NCBI RefSeq assembly: GCF_029892685.1
Contig: NZ_JARXVD010000008.1
Coordinates: forward strand, 124,001 to 188,000
Direction of reading: 5' to 3'
DNA length: 64,000 bases
Origin: Mycobacterium sp. OTB74
GTDB taxonomy: Bacteria; Actinomycetota; Actinomycetes; Mycobacteriales; Mycobacteriaceae
Positions 42,930-52,399 of this stretch are shown here, in pieces. The translations under genes were made by a program, and so were the position numbers. Each line of letters opens with the position of its first letter. Within the stretch, counting starts at the first letter, position 1. The notes beneath the pieces were generated by a model, which saw only the letters and a program-made list of their open reading frames with translations, was not told the origin of the DNA and did not search any database.

Positions 42930-43959
42930 CGAGCTGAAAGCGAGCCGGATAGCACGCCACGCCGTCGCGGCGGGCCAGCCGAATCTTGCCTTCTTCCAAC
43001 GGAGTTCGCAGCCCTTCGAGGACGCTGACTCCGATCTCGGCGCATTCATCCAGAAAGAGAACTCCCCGGTGAGCGCGGCTGATCGCCCCCGGCCTGGCCA
43101 TCCCCGAGCCTCCGCCAACCAGCGCCGAGACGCTGGAAGTGTGGTGCGGCGCAACGAAAGGTGGCCGGGTGATCAGCGGGGTCGATCCGGTTAGCAGACC
43201 CGCGACCGAATGGATCGCGGTCACCTCCAGCGCTTCATCCTCGGTGAGATCAGGAAGCAGGCTGGGAAGCCGTTGGGCCAGCATGGTTTTCCCGATCCCT
43301 GGAGGCCCGGTGAACATCAGGTGATGGGCACCGGCTGCGGCGATCTCGACGGCCCACCGGGCCTGGGTCTGCCCCACCACGTCGGCCAGATCGACCGAAT
43401 CGTCATACACCGGTTCGGCTCTGGCCACCCGGTCGTCGAGTGAGGCCTTGCCGTTCAGCCACGCCTGCATCTGCCCCAACGTGCGAACACCCCACACGTC
43501 AATACCGTCGACCAAGCTGGCCTCGGCCAGATTCTCGGCCGGAACCACCACCGCCTGCCAGCCCTCACGCTTGGCCGCCAATACCGCAGGCAGCACACCC
43601 TTGACCGGGCGGACCCTACCGTCGAGTGCCAATTCGCCAAGCAACACGGTCTTTTCGAGTCGGGACCAGTGGGTCTTGAGATGCGCAGACAACACCGAGG
43701 CCGCAATAGCCAGGTCGTACATCGACCCGCCTTTGGGCAACGTTGCCGGTGACAATCCCAGCGTAAGCCGGGACATCGGCCAGCTGTTGCCGCAATTGGT
43801 GATGGCTGCGCGCACCCGGTCGCGAGATTCCTGCAACGCCGCATCAGGAAGCCCGACCAGATGTACGCCGGGCAGCCCTGAAGTGATGTCGGCCTCGATT
43901 TCCACGATGACCCCGTCGAGGCCACGAATGGCCACCGAGTAAGCCCGTCCCAGTGCCAT
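42930..43959 (-). pseudogene. yifB: yifB (comM), 5' part, interrupted by the island
   Basis: Encodes about the first 343 residues of the AAA+ Mg-chelatase-like protein YifB/ComM: VAIRGLDGVIVEIEADITSG, GLPDAALQESRDRVRAA, Walker A in GPPGIGKTMLAQ, LFLDECAE Walker B and LARRDGVACYPARFQLV, where homology stops and VLCA plus TGA follow from island DNA. ATG 43959 overlaps the yraN stop (TGATG). In other bacteria ComM is a helicase aiding integration of transformed DNA, and its gene is a known insertion target. The sensor-2 end lies at 16981-17457. Confidence 0.94.
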
Positions 43960-44336
43960 CAGCCAATCCCTTTCAGGTGCACCAGGTCTGGTAGCCGTCC
44001 ACCGAGTCGCACGCCGATCACGTCGATGCGGACTTCGGCCCAGGACCCGTCCTGCTCGGCAAGCCACAAGCTGGCAAGCCTGCGCAACCGACGGAGCTTC
44101 TCGGGCGTCACTGCCTCCTCGATGCCACCGAACTCGGCGGTCGTTCGGGTCTTCACCTCGACGAAAGCAACGATGTTGCTGGCGTTGTCGGCGGCGATGA
44201 CGTCGAGTTCCCCCCAACGGCAGCGCCAGTTTCGAGCGAGTACGTTGAGCCCCAGCGAAGTCAGATGATCGACGGCGAGTTGCTCACCGAGCGCACCGAT
44301 CTCGGCGCGGGTCATATGTGGCGGTGGTGTGTTCAT
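43959..44336 (-). CDS. yraN: YraN family (UPF0102) nuclease-fold protein
   Basis: A 125-residue protein of the UPF0102 family with a restriction-endonuclease-like core: GALGEQLAVDHL, NWRCRWGELDVIAAD, FVEVKTRT (the ExK motif). Its function is not firmly known; it usually lies beside yifB and dprA in actinobacteria. A start at the second Met (44315) is also possible. Its stop overlaps the yifB start. Confidence 0.93.
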   Translation of the reverse strand: MNTPPPHMTRAEIGALGEQLAVDHLTSLGLNVLARNWRCRWGELDVIAADNASNIVAFVEVKTRTTAEFGGIEEAVTPEKLRRLRRLASLWLAEQDGSWAEVRIDVIGVRLGGRLPDLVHLKGIG

Positions 44337-44571
44337 GGCCCCACCGTGTCCGGCCGGTCCGACAGATCACGACCTTTCAGGGAGCTCATAGCGGCGAAAC
44401 AGCCGACTTATCCACAGTTCACGATTGATCCCCAGGGACGGTCTTTGCCAGCACATTTCGGGGGTGGGAAAGAACGCAGTGCAGGCCACAAAGCCAGGCC
44501 GCACCCACAGACAATCAGCGACTTCACCAATCCGAGCAGCTGATCGGCATTCACTTCGAACCCGGTCGCGT

Positions 44572-45030
44572 TTAGCCCCCGACGCGGTAGCGGCTGGTGA
44601 TGGCGATGCGGTTGAAGGCGTTCATTGTGGTGGTCAGCCAGGTAACAGCGGAGATCTGGTCTGCGGTGAGGCTGGCCGCGGCGGTGTTGTAGTCCTCGTC
44701 GCTGACATGCCCATCCGAGATCTGGGTGATGGCCTCGGCCAGGCCGAGTGCGGCGCGGTCAGTGTCAGAGAAGTAGCCGGTCTCTTCCCATCCGGGCAGC
44801 ACCGCGATCCGGTCGGGATTCTCACCGAGCTTGAGGGCGTCACGGGTGTGCATCCGCAGGCAGAACGCGCAGCCATTGATCTGAGAGGTACGAATCTTGA
44901 TCAGTTCGATCAACTTCGGGTCCAAACCTGCTGCGGCGGCACTACTTTCCACTTCGGCCGACAATGCGATGAGTGCTTTGTAGGCGGCCGGGTGCTGCTT
45001 GTTGACACTGACGCGCGATGTGGTCGTCAT
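44572..45030 (-). CDS. carboxymuconolactone decarboxylase/AhpD-like protein
   Basis: A 152-residue all-helical protein with the redox or catalytic motif CAFCLRMH (CxxC and a nearby His) of the AhpD-like alkylhydroperoxidase family. This arrangement, with ELIKIRTSQINGCAFC, is standard for the family. It likely acts in peroxide or organic hydroperoxide reduction. It stands alone, with about 230 bp of apparently non-coding DNA before yraN. Confidence 0.9.
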   Translation of the reverse strand: MTTTSRVSVNKQHPAAYKALIALSAEVESSAAAAGLDPKLIELIKIRTSQINGCAFCLRMHTRDALKLGENPDRIAVLPGWEETGYFSDTDRAALGLAEAITQISDGHVSDEDYNTAAASLTADQISAVTWLTTTMNAFNRIAITSRYRVGG

Positions 45031-45195
45031 GATTCCTTCACTTCGGTAGTGCGGACACGATCCATTTCAAGCGCGCAGTTGCGCGGACCTGAGTGAATGG
45101 TCAGCGGTGGAGATCATCGACTTTGAGGCTAGCTCCGGTACTGGAAATAACCACAGCGTCACAGCACGCTCGCTGACGCAGATTTGCCCGTCGTC

Positions 45196-45831
45196 TCACG
45201 AGGTGGGCGATGACGCGGCAGGCACCTCTACCGGCGGCGGACCCGACGCCGGGGTCGGAGTCGGCGACGGTGTCGCCGGAGCGGGCGTACCGCTGGCGGC
45301 CTCCAGCACCGGCGCCGGCTGCCCCGGAACCGCGGGCGCGCTGGTCGGCTGGGACGACTCTGCGCTGGGAGGCGTTTTCGGTGCCACGCCGCCTGGATCC
45401 TCCAATACCGGAGCCTCCATACCCGCCCCGATGTTCATCCCGGGGTTGATCGTCGGCAGCGACGGGTTGGGGCTCGAACCCGCCCCGATCCGATACCGCG
45501 AGCTGCTCGCGGTCAGGGCATTGGCCTTGTTGGGGCTCAGCCCTGGCGTACTGCCGGGCATGGCACTGGCCGCGGCCGACGGGTCATTGGTCGCCGCCGC
45601 CCGGATTCCGCGTGCATCGAAGCCTGCTGGCGGACCCACCGGGATGATGTTGGGGTTGAAGGAATAGCTACCCATGGTGCCGCTGACCGGCTCCGGCGGA
45701 AACGGGAACCAGGGCAGGACGGGGGGTACGGCGGGCTGCGCCTCGACGACGCCTGGCGCGAAGACCAACCCCGCCAGCCCGAGGATCGCCCCCAGCACCT
45801 TCGGCATTACTGTCCTGCACGACACGATCAT
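45196..45831 (-). CDS. exported proline/alanine-rich protein
   Basis: A 211-residue protein with an N-terminal hydrophobic signal (VLGAILGLAGLVFAPGVVEA, probable cleavage after the AQA-like region) and a mature part rich in Pro, Ala, Ser and Thr. The C-terminal ~60 residues are almost only P/A/S/T, a flexible cell-wall-spanning type tail. The ATG at 45831 has GAGAGG just upstream. No enzyme motif; a secreted or wall-associated protein of unknown role. Confidence 0.75.
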   Translation of the reverse strand: MIVSCRTVMPKVLGAILGLAGLVFAPGVVEAQPAVPPVLPWFPFPPEPVSGTMGSYSFNPNIIPVGPPAGFDARGIRAAATNDPSAAASAMPGSTPGLSPNKANALTASSSRYRIGAGSSPNPSLPTINPGMNIGAGMEAPVLEDPGGVAPKTPPSAESSQPTSAPAVPGQPAPVLEAASGTPAPATPSPTPTPASGPPPVEVPAASSPTS

Positions 45832-46091
45832 TCGCCTCTCTTGACGCGAGCATGCCTCGGCTTCAGCTGATTATCTACTGACCGGTTGCGGATGTTTCGG
45901 TGACCCACGTCCATGCAGACGACTCACCAAGCGAGGTGCCGTGGCCAGCATCGATGGCGGGCCCACCCACGTCAATCCGATCACGGCATTTCTACGCTTT
46001 CTTTACGCCAACAAACAGTCAAATCGGGGAAACTTGCACAGATAGAAGGCGCTGTTGCTCGGCGCGGTGAAAGCTCCGGGCGCTGATGTTT

Positions 46092-46412
46092 TCAGGCCCC
46101 GGGCTGTGCGACCGCGCTGTTGAGTTGAGCCAAGCTGTAAATCCCCACCGGGATACCCAGGGCAGCTCCACCGACAACAGCACCCACGGCACTCGCCGGT
46201 GCGGCACCGATGAGGCAGCCACCGACCGCACCCACACCGAGGCCGACGATCCCGCCCAGCGTGGCGCCCACCCCGACCGCGAACTCGAATCGGGTTGCGG
46301 CGATGGACAGCTCGGTCTGAAAGTCAGACCGCGAGCCACCGGAGACGGCCGGCTCCGCGGTGTAGGTGGTCGGGTTGAGCAATTCGATGGGCAGCGTCAA
46401 CACGTTGGTCAT
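46092..46412 (-). CDS. small glycine/alanine-rich membrane protein
   Basis: A 106-residue protein starting at ATG 46412 with a strong AAAGGAG site. The C-terminal half holds two hydrophobic Gly/Ala segments (FAVGVGATLGGIVGLGVGAV and the stretch after CLIGAAP), likely a membrane hairpin with GxxxG-type packing. No known family. It stands alone between two non-coding stretches. Confidence 0.72.
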   Translation of the reverse strand: MTNVLTLPIELLNPTTYTAEPAVSGGSRSDFQTELSIAATRFEFAVGVGATLGGIVGLGVGAVGGCLIGAAPASAVGAVVGGAALGIPVGIYSLAQLNSAVAQPGA

Positions 46413-47065
46413 GACGGAACTCCTTTGCGGCACGGAAGATTCCGGCCGCAGCGCGATCACTCAGCGGTGCACGTGTAGGCCGGATATGGACTGACGAGGA
46501 CTCGGATATGGACTGCTGTCACTTCCCATTTCGTCCTCACCTCCCTCCAGGCCAGAGCGCCATACACGCCACAACACGGTCATTGCCGCACCTGAGAAGA
46601 GAGCACACACCCAATCGGCTTACACCGTTTCGGTGCCCGCACCCCCTCGTCAAAGCTTTGGCACTGCACGGCGTATCAGACTCGCTGAAGCCACTTGGGC
46701 TCAACCCTTAAGCCGGGAAGAGCTGTCCTGACCCGGGGCGTCTCTCGACGTTCGGGGTCAGTGGCCTGTATCCATGCAGCCGCCTCACCTATCGAGGTGC
46801 TCGCGTTCAAGAGGATGACATCGCACCCTGGATTGGGTCAAGCCGTCCCTGCGAATTTTGATGCGGTGTTTCCCCCGCCGGTCGATCGCTGAACCCTCAT
46901 GTTCTGGTCGCACACCAACGCACCTAGCGGCCCTCGATTTTCGGCGTTGACGACCCATTACTGCCGAAGTGCGCTCAATTGCTGCCAACAGGCCGTAGCT
47001 GGAAATGAATGCATTCTCCGTCGAGTTGAACCCGGCATCGGAGCCACCAACGCAAGGAGCGGGAA
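46413..47065. other. 650-bp stretch, no gene supported
   Basis: Open frames such as 46508-46711 lack a ribosome site, a known motif and codon bias. The last ~100 bp are likely the promoter and leader of the small secreted protein at 47066. No repeat structure was seen. Confidence 0.45.
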
Positions 47066-47233
47066 ATGAAGAAGTTCGGATTCGCAGCGATAGTGGCAAG
47101 CGGAGTGGTCGCGTCGGTTCTGGGTCTGGCCGCCCCCGCGTCTGCGGATGTTGCCCACCATGACTGGGTCAGCAACATTGAGCCGCATGTCTCGGCACCG
47201 CATGTCGACACCACCGTCCACCAGAGCCGCTGA
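47066..47233 (+). CDS. small secreted protein
   Basis: A 55-residue precursor: MKKFGFAAIVASGVVASVL, a typical Sec signal with positive n-region, ends at the APASA-D cleavage site, leaving a mature peptide of about 28 residues rich in His and Val (ADVAHHDWVSNIEPHVSAP). AAGGAG lies 7 nt upstream of the ATG, and a strong terminator follows at 47246. Similar mini-secreted proteins are common and uncharacterised in mycobacteria; the histidines could bind metal. Confidence 0.72.
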   Translation: MKKFGFAAIVASGVVASVLGLAAPASADVAHHDWVSNIEPHVSAPHVDTTVHQSR

Positions 47234-47245
47234 CCAAGAGCAGGA

Positions 47246-47280
47246 GTCGGGGCGCCCACACCGGGTGCCCCGACTTTTTT
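47246..47280 (+). terminator. intrinsic terminator of the small secreted protein gene
   Basis: GTCGGGGCGCCC and GGGTGCCCCGAC form a 12-bp stem with one G-U pair and the loop ACACC, followed by six Ts. It starts 12 nt after the stop codon at 47233 and separates this gene from the convergent TPP enzyme gene. Confidence 0.88.
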
Positions 47281-47290
47281 GTTGCGCGCC

Positions 47291-48859
47291 TCAGAACAGA
47301 GCTGGCACCAACGCATCGATCAGATATGGGCCGGGGGTGCTGTAGCCGACCCGCAGCAGCTCAGCCAGCTCGGAGACCGTCGTGGCCCGTGTCGCCGGAA
47401 CTCCCATGGAAGTCGCAAGCTGCACAAAATCCACCGTCGGGCCGGATAGATCAAGCATCGCCGCAGCTTTCGGCCCCCCACCGTCGGCACCGACCCGCTG
47501 CAGCTCGAGGCGCAGGATCGCGTAGGCGGCATTGTTCAGGATCACCGTCACCACGTTGAGCTGCTCGTGCGCCATGGTCCACAGCGCCGAAATCGTATAC
47601 ATGGCGCTGCCATCGGCCTGCAGGCACAACACCGGTCGGTCTGGGCAGGCCACCGCCGCTCCGACCGCGTTGGGTAACCCGAAGCCGATCGCTCCGCCGG
47701 TCAGGGTCAGCACATCGTGCGGCGGCGCACCTGCTGTCGCCTGCGGCAACATCATTCCGCTCGTGTTGGATTCATCGACGATGACGGTGTTCTCGGGCAA
47801 GGTGGCACCGACCGCATCGGTCCAGTTTATGGCGGTCAATTCAGTTGCAGCCGTGGGTAATTCATGCTGCCCCAGCTCCTGTACCACCGGCCCGGTGTCC
47901 GGCGCCAGCGTATCGGCAAGATGTTCCAGCCCCACCACCACGTCACCGCTGACCACATTCACCTGGCAACCTGCCGGGACCAGGTCACTGGCCTTACCCG
48001 GGTACGCGAAAAACGAAACCGGGGACCGGGCACCGACGAGTACCATATTCTTCGCGCCCGCCAACTGGGCTCCGGCGGCCTCTGCCAGATAGCCGAGCCG
48101 GTCGAAGTTCGGCCGGCCCGCACCACGCTCAACCCGGGTCGGAAACGTCTCGATCAGCACTTTGGCCCCGGTCGCCGCGGCAATACGACTGGCAGCACGC
48201 AGCCCTCGCTCCCGGCACGCCGCGCCACCCAGCAACACGACAGTGTCCGCGCCGAACACCTCAGCTGTTGCTTCGTGCAGAACGTGATCGGTCGGAACCA
48301 CACCTTCCCGATAGTCGAAATCATTGTCCGTCGGTGCGCCACAGGCGGATTGCGCCGGCTGCGCACCATCGGTCCAGGAAATGTCCGCCGGCAGGATCAG
48401 GGTCGCCACCTGCCCTGCCTTCGCTGCATCAACGGCAGCCTGAGCATCGGCTGCCACCGAATCCGTACTGCTACAACGCCGTACCCAACCGGACACAGTG
48501 CCGGCGGCCGATTCGATATCCGATTCCAGTGGCGCATCGTACTTTTGGTGTCCGAGTGCATGGTCACCGACAACGTTCACGACCGGGCTGTGCGCGCGAC
48601 GAGCGTTGTGCAGGTTGGCCATCCCATTGGCCAGCCCCGGACCCAGGTGCAGCAGCGTGGCGGCGGGTTTTTCGGCCATCCGGGCATAGCCGTCTGCGGC
48701 TCCGGTGACGACGCCCTCGAAAAGGCAGAGCACACCGCGCATTTCGGGCACCGCGTCCAGCGCGGCGACAAAATGCATTTCGCTGGTGCCGGGATTGCCG
48801 AAACAGACGTCGACACCCGCGTCCACCAGAGTGCGGATCAGTACCTGAGCGCCATTCAT
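47291..48859 (-). CDS. thiamine-diphosphate enzyme, acetolactate synthase/benzoylformate decarboxylase type
   Basis: A 522-residue three-domain ThDP enzyme. Seen are GNPGTSEMHFVAALD with the nearby activating Glu (LFEGVVTGAADGYAR), LGPGLANGMANLHNA, and the C-terminal ThDP site LQADGSAMYTISALWTMAH (GDG-like as ADGS) with NNAAYAILRLELQ. The ATG at 48859 follows a GGAGG site. No small regulatory subunit is adjacent, so it is more likely a 2-oxoacid decarboxylase or lyase than anabolic acetolactate synthase. It shares direction with the thioesterase and CoA-transferase upstream. Confidence 0.9.
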   Translation of the reverse strand: MNGAQVLIRTLVDAGVDVCFGNPGTSEMHFVAALDAVPEMRGVLCLFEGVVTGAADGYARMAEKPAATLLHLGPGLANGMANLHNARRAHSPVVNVVGDHALGHQKYDAPLESDIESAAGTVSGWVRRCSSTDSVAADAQAAVDAAKAGQVATLILPADISWTDGAQPAQSACGAPTDNDFDYREGVVPTDHVLHEATAEVFGADTVVLLGGAACRERGLRAASRIAAATGAKVLIETFPTRVERGAGRPNFDRLGYLAEAAGAQLAGAKNMVLVGARSPVSFFAYPGKASDLVPAGCQVNVVSGDVVVGLEHLADTLAPDTGPVVQELGQHELPTAATELTAINWTDAVGATLPENTVIVDESNTSGMMLPQATAGAPPHDVLTLTGGAIGFGLPNAVGAAVACPDRPVLCLQADGSAMYTISALWTMAHEQLNVVTVILNNAAYAILRLELQRVGADGGGPKAAAMLDLSGPTVDFVQLATSMGVPATRATTVSELAELLRVGYSTPGPYLIDALVPALF

Positions 48860-48907
48860 CCTGCCTCCATAAGCAATCCGGTCCACCAAAAGCAATTGCG
48901 AAACTAC

Positions 48908-49711
48908 CTACTCGCGGTCCGCGACCATGCCCTCCTGCACCAGAGTCGCCGCGACCGTGCCATCCGCGCCGATCAATCTGGCAGTGATCACACCACGGCC
49001 ACGCCCCGCTGCCGGGGATCGTGACTCCAGCAGGTTCCATTGATCGGCACGGATCGGGTGGTGAAACCACATGGCGAAATCAGTGGTCCCGCTGCGGTGA
49101 CTTCGCGACTGCATCGAGTGCCCGTGCGTCTGCAACGCCGGGTCGATGCCGTACAGATCGGTGATGTAAGCGGCAATCAGCATGTGCGGCAACTGTTCCG
49201 GGGGCAGCGGCACCGTCACCCGCCACCACATGCGCCGCACGAACTCTCCCCACATGCGGTCGTCCTCGATGCGGATGTCCAGCTCGTCCAGCGGCAGGGC
49301 CGGCGCCGGACCGGGCGGACCGGTCAACGGCAGCAACTCGGGATCGCCTGGCAATGAAGACAATTGGCCGTGTGACGGCCCAGCCAATTCAGCGGAGAAC
49401 AACACCGATGCCACCGTCAGCATCCGGCCCGCTTGAAATGACTCGACCCGCCGCGACGCCGCGGTGCGCCCGTCGTACACCCGGTTGACGGCGTAGTCGA
49501 CAGCTTCACCCGCTTCTCCGCCACGCAGATACTGCAGGTGCATCGACGTAGGACGCTTGTCCGGCTCCACGGTGTGGCAGGCCGCGGCCAGGCTCTGTGC
49601 CATCAGCAGACCACCGAACGCCCGCTTGCCCGGTGGCCCGCTGGCTGCACCGACCCAGATGTCGGCAGCCTCCCCGGCAACAACATCGAGCAGACCGGGC
49701 AGCACGCTCAT
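48908..49711 (-). CDS. acyl-CoA thioesterase, TesB type
   Basis: A 267-residue double hot-dog thioesterase that hydrolyses acyl-CoA. Seen are GPPGKRAFGGLLMAQSL, the SMHLQYLRGG and GRTAASRRVESFQ of the first domain, and AYITDLYG plus SHRSGTTDFAMWFH in the second, giving Asp and Thr candidates of the Asp-Thr-Gln triad. ATG at 49711 overlaps the CoA-transferase stop (ATGA), so CoA removal and CoA transfer are coupled in one operon. Confidence 0.9.
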   Translation of the reverse strand: MSVLPGLLDVVAGEAADIWVGAASGPPGKRAFGGLLMAQSLAAACHTVEPDKRPTSMHLQYLRGGEAGEAVDYAVNRVYDGRTAASRRVESFQAGRMLTVASVLFSAELAGPSHGQLSSLPGDPELLPLTGPPGPAPALPLDELDIRIEDDRMWGEFVRRMWWRVTVPLPPEQLPHMLIAAYITDLYGIDPALQTHGHSMQSRSHRSGTTDFAMWFHHPIRADQWNLLESRSPAAGRGRGVITARLIGADGTVAATLVQEGMVADRE

Positions 49712-50910
49712 GCCACGGTGCCCGATTCGGTCAGTTTCGAGATTTCATCGGGTGACAGTCCCAGCCGCTCACCGAGCACCGCTGCAGTGTCGTCACCCAG
49801 GGCCGGTGACGGTTGCGCCGCCGGGTACGCACCGTCGATCTGTAACGGCAGGCCGGGCGCCAGGTACGTGCCGATCCGCGGCTGATCCAGCTCGGTGAAC
49901 AGCGGATTGTCTGTCACCTTCGGACTGGCGGCTGCCTCGGCGAAATTGCGGTACCGCTCCCACAGGATCGACGTGCTGCCCAAGGCCGCGCTGATCTCCT
50001 CTGCTGTGTGCGCGGAGAACCACACGGTGAACAATCCGGTGAGGGCGTCGCGGTGGTGGTACCGCTGCCCTTCGTCGGTGAAGTCGACCCCCAGCGATTC
50101 CGACAGTGCGGCAACCGCATTCGACGTTCCCGTGACTTCGGTGAGGTCCCGGAAGTGTCTGCCGGTCAGGGCCACGATCATGAATGCTGCACCGTCCGCG
50201 CTGATGAACTGCTGACCGTACTGCCCGTACAGGGAGTTGCCGATGCGTTCCCGGCACACCCCGTTGACCATCACCTCGGTCAGGAAACTCAAGTTGCCCG
50301 CGGTGGCCAGTGCGACGTTCTCCAGCGGCACGCTGACCCGCTGCCCGTGCCCGGTGGCGTCACGATGCCGTAGCGCCGCGGTTACCGCAAGCGCCACATA
50401 GATTCCGCACGCGACGTCCCAGGCAGGCAGCACGTGGTTGACCGGAGTCTGAAGATCAGCCGGCCCCGTGACCAGCGGGAAACCGAGCCCTGCGTTGACC
50501 GTGTAGTCCACCCCGGTACCCCCGTCGGCCCGACCGGAGACCTCGACGTGGATCAGGTCTGGGCGCTGCGCAACCAAGGCGTCATAGGAATGCCACTGTC
50601 GTCCAGCCACATTGGTGATCAGCACCCCGGCGTCTACCACCAATTTCGTGACCAGCTGCTGCCCCTCGAGTGAGCGCATGTCCACTGCCACCGAACGCTT
50701 GCCCTTGTTCAGCCCGGCCCAGTAGATGCTCTCGCCGGCGTCTGTCACCGGCCACCGGTGATAGTCCGCGGCGCCGCCGACCGGATCGACGCGAATGACC
50801 TCCGCACCGAGCTGCGCCAGCGTCATACCTGCCAACGGAACCGCAACGAAACTGGATATCTCGACGATGCGCACGCCCTCCAAAGGACGTGCAGAATCCA
50901 ACACAGTCAC
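49708..50910 (-). CDS. CaiB/BaiF (family III) CoA-transferase
   Basis: A 400-residue enzyme that moves CoA between carboxylic acids. It shows the N-terminal RIVEISSFVAVPLAGMTLAQ, GAEVIRVDPVGG, LNKGKRSVAVDMRS and an interior LPAWDVACGIYVAL with the expected catalytic Asp. GRADGGTGVDYTVNAGLGF aligns with the family's GxGTGP region. First gene of the leftward TPP/thioesterase operon; divergent from the meta-cleavage hydrolase at 51025. Confidence 0.92.
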   Translation of the reverse strand: MTVLDSARPLEGVRIVEISSFVAVPLAGMTLAQLGAEVIRVDPVGGAADYHRWPVTDAGESIYWAGLNKGKRSVAVDMRSLEGQQLVTKLVVDAGVLITNVAGRQWHSYDALVAQRPDLIHVEVSGRADGGTGVDYTVNAGLGFPLVTGPADLQTPVNHVLPAWDVACGIYVALAVTAALRHRDATGHGQRVSVPLENVALATAGNLSFLTEVMVNGVCRERIGNSLYGQYGQQFISADGAAFMIVALTGRHFRDLTEVTGTSNAVAALSESLGVDFTDEGQRYHHRDALTGLFTVWFSAHTAEEISAALGSTSILWERYRNFAEAAASPKVTDNPLFTELDQPRIGTYLAPGLPLQIDGAYPAAQPSPALGDDTAAVLGERLGLSPDEISKLTESGTVA

Positions 50911-51024
50911 CCACCCACCCTATGGCGGCCGATAACGGATCAAATGGCACCCCCAATTGCCGCACGTTCCGCCCGATGGGAGGTGCCCGCGTACTTGCTA
51001 CCGGTAACCCGTACGTTGAATCTC

Positions 51025-51864
51025 ATGAGCGAACTCAAGGAAGTCCAGACCGAGCGCGGAACGCTGCGCTACTACGACGAAGGTAGTGGTCCGACACTGC
51101 TGTTCCTGCACGGTTCTGGCCCGGGCGTCACCGGCTGGCGGAACTTCCGCGGCATCCTGCCGACGTTCGCGGAGCACTTCCGCTGTCTGATCCTGGAGTT
51201 CCCCGGCTTCGGCGTCAGCGACGACTTCGGCGGACACCCGATGATCGACGCGCAGACCGCGGTGGTCCCGTTTCTGGATGGGCTGGGCATCGAGAAGGTC
51301 GACGTGGTCGGCAACTCGATGGGCGGCGCTGTAGGTATCAACTTCGCCATCAACAAGCCCGACCGGATCGGCAAGCTGGTCACCATCGGGGGCATCGGCA
51401 CCAACATCTTCAGCACCGGGCCGTCGGAGGGCATTCGCCTGCTGCAGGAGTTCACCGAGGATCCGACCCGCCAGCGGCTGATCGACTGGCTCAACTCGAT
51501 GGTCTACAACCAGGACATCGTCACCGAGCAGCTGATCGAAGAGCGGATGCAGCTTGCCAGCGATCCGGAGACACTGGCATCGGCCCGCCGGATGTACGGC
51601 AAGGCTTCGTTCAACATGATGATGAAGTTCATGCGGTCGGATGACGCTCCGCCCCAGCCGTGGGCGCAGATGCACAAGGTGAAGGCCCCGACGCTGCTGA
51701 CCTGGGGCCGCGACGACCGGGTGAGCCCGCTGGACATGGCGCTGATCCCCATGCGCACCATCCCCCATGCAGAACTGCATGTGTTCCCGAACTGCGGGCA
51801 CTGGGCGATGATCGAGGCCAAGGAGGCCTTCGAGAGCACGGTGCTGGGCTTTCTGCAGCGCTGA
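51025..51864 (+). CDS. alpha/beta hydrolase, meta-cleavage-product hydrolase type (HsaD/MhpC-like)
   Basis: A 279-residue serine hydrolase. It has the oxyanion region FLHGSGPGVTGWRNF, nucleophile GNSMGGAVG, the acid in TWGRDDRVSP and the His in NCGHWAMIE. The HGSGPG and GRDDR patterns are those of C-C bond hydrolases that act after extradiol ring cleavage. TACGTT (51012-51017) lies 7 nt before the ATG, a leaderless promoter. It probably handles the product of the dioxygenase at 58151-59059 and is followed by a terminator. Confidence 0.92.
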   Translation: MSELKEVQTERGTLRYYDEGSGPTLLFLHGSGPGVTGWRNFRGILPTFAEHFRCLILEFPGFGVSDDFGGHPMIDAQTAVVPFLDGLGIEKVDVVGNSMGGAVGINFAINKPDRIGKLVTIGGIGTNIFSTGPSEGIRLLQEFTEDPTRQRLIDWLNSMVYNQDIVTEQLIEERMQLASDPETLASARRMYGKASFNMMMKFMRSDDAPPQPWAQMHKVKAPTLLTWGRDDRVSPLDMALIPMRTIPHAELHVFPNCGHWAMIEAKEAFESTVLGFLQR

Positions 51865-51877
51865 GACCCGCATAGAA

Positions 51878-51914
51878 GATGGCGAGGAATCCGCGGATTC
51901 TTCGCCATCTTTTT
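51878..51914 (+). terminator. intrinsic terminator after the meta-cleavage hydrolase
   Basis: AGATGGCGAGGAATCC pairs with GGATTCTTCGCCATCT (16 bp with one G-U pair) closed by a tight GC-rich turn, followed by TTTT. It lies 13 nt after the stop and reaches the stop codon of the convergent NTF2-like gene, so it can serve both directions. Confidence 0.85.
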
Positions 51915-52399
51915 CACCTTGGAGCGGACTCGCCCGCGACGCCCGCCCTCAACAGTGCGTGCGCTTCACCAGAACCGTTGAGCAGTCGGCTCTTTCGGGC
52001 GCTGATCTGCCAGCCGTCGCGACCTCGCGTCAGCTGAAAGTGGTTGGCCGCCGCCCGCCACACCACCAACGCGTCGTCGCGTCGAACCACCACCAGCGAC
52101 TCGCACACCGCGACGGCGGTGTCCCCCGAAACCGTCACCGCCACTGGCCCGAGAAAGTGGCTGCACCCGGCCGCCACCAGGCCCTGGTGTCCCTCTGAGC
52201 TGACCATGGCGTGGATGTCGGCGCGGCTGGTCATGTGCCAGCCCTCGACGTCGTAGCTACCGTCCTCGGCCCACAGCGCCGACACCCCGTCAGCGTCGCC
52301 GGCATCGACCAGCGGGCCGTAGGACGCGATCAACCGGGCGATATCGCGCTCGTCTTCGAGCTGCCGCAGCCGAGCCGCGAGCTCTTCGACGGTGGTCAT
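51914..52399 (-). CDS. SnoaL-like/NTF2-fold protein
   Basis: A 161-residue protein of the NTF2-like superfamily: an N-terminal helix (RDIARLIASYGPLVDAGDAD), VSALWAEDGSYDV, then GCSHFLGPVAVTVSG and a beta-sheet end (GWQISARKSRLLNGSG). Members are dehydratases, isomerases or oxygenase small-subunit-like proteins. The ATG at 52399 overlaps the LLM gene stop (ATGA), so it is part of the leftward operon that begins with the Baeyer-Villiger-type enzyme. Confidence 0.87.
   Translation of the reverse strand: MTTVEELAARLRQLEDERDIARLIASYGPLVDAGDADGVSALWAEDGSYDVEGWHMTSRADIHAMVSSEGHQGLVAAGCSHFLGPVAVTVSGDTAVAVCESLVVVRRDDALVVWRAAANHFQLTRGRDGWQISARKSRLLNGSGEAHALLRAGVAGESAPR

Noticed and set aside
46508..46711. 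67-codon open frame
   Set aside because: No ribosome site, motif or codon bias; surrounding DNA looks non-coding.
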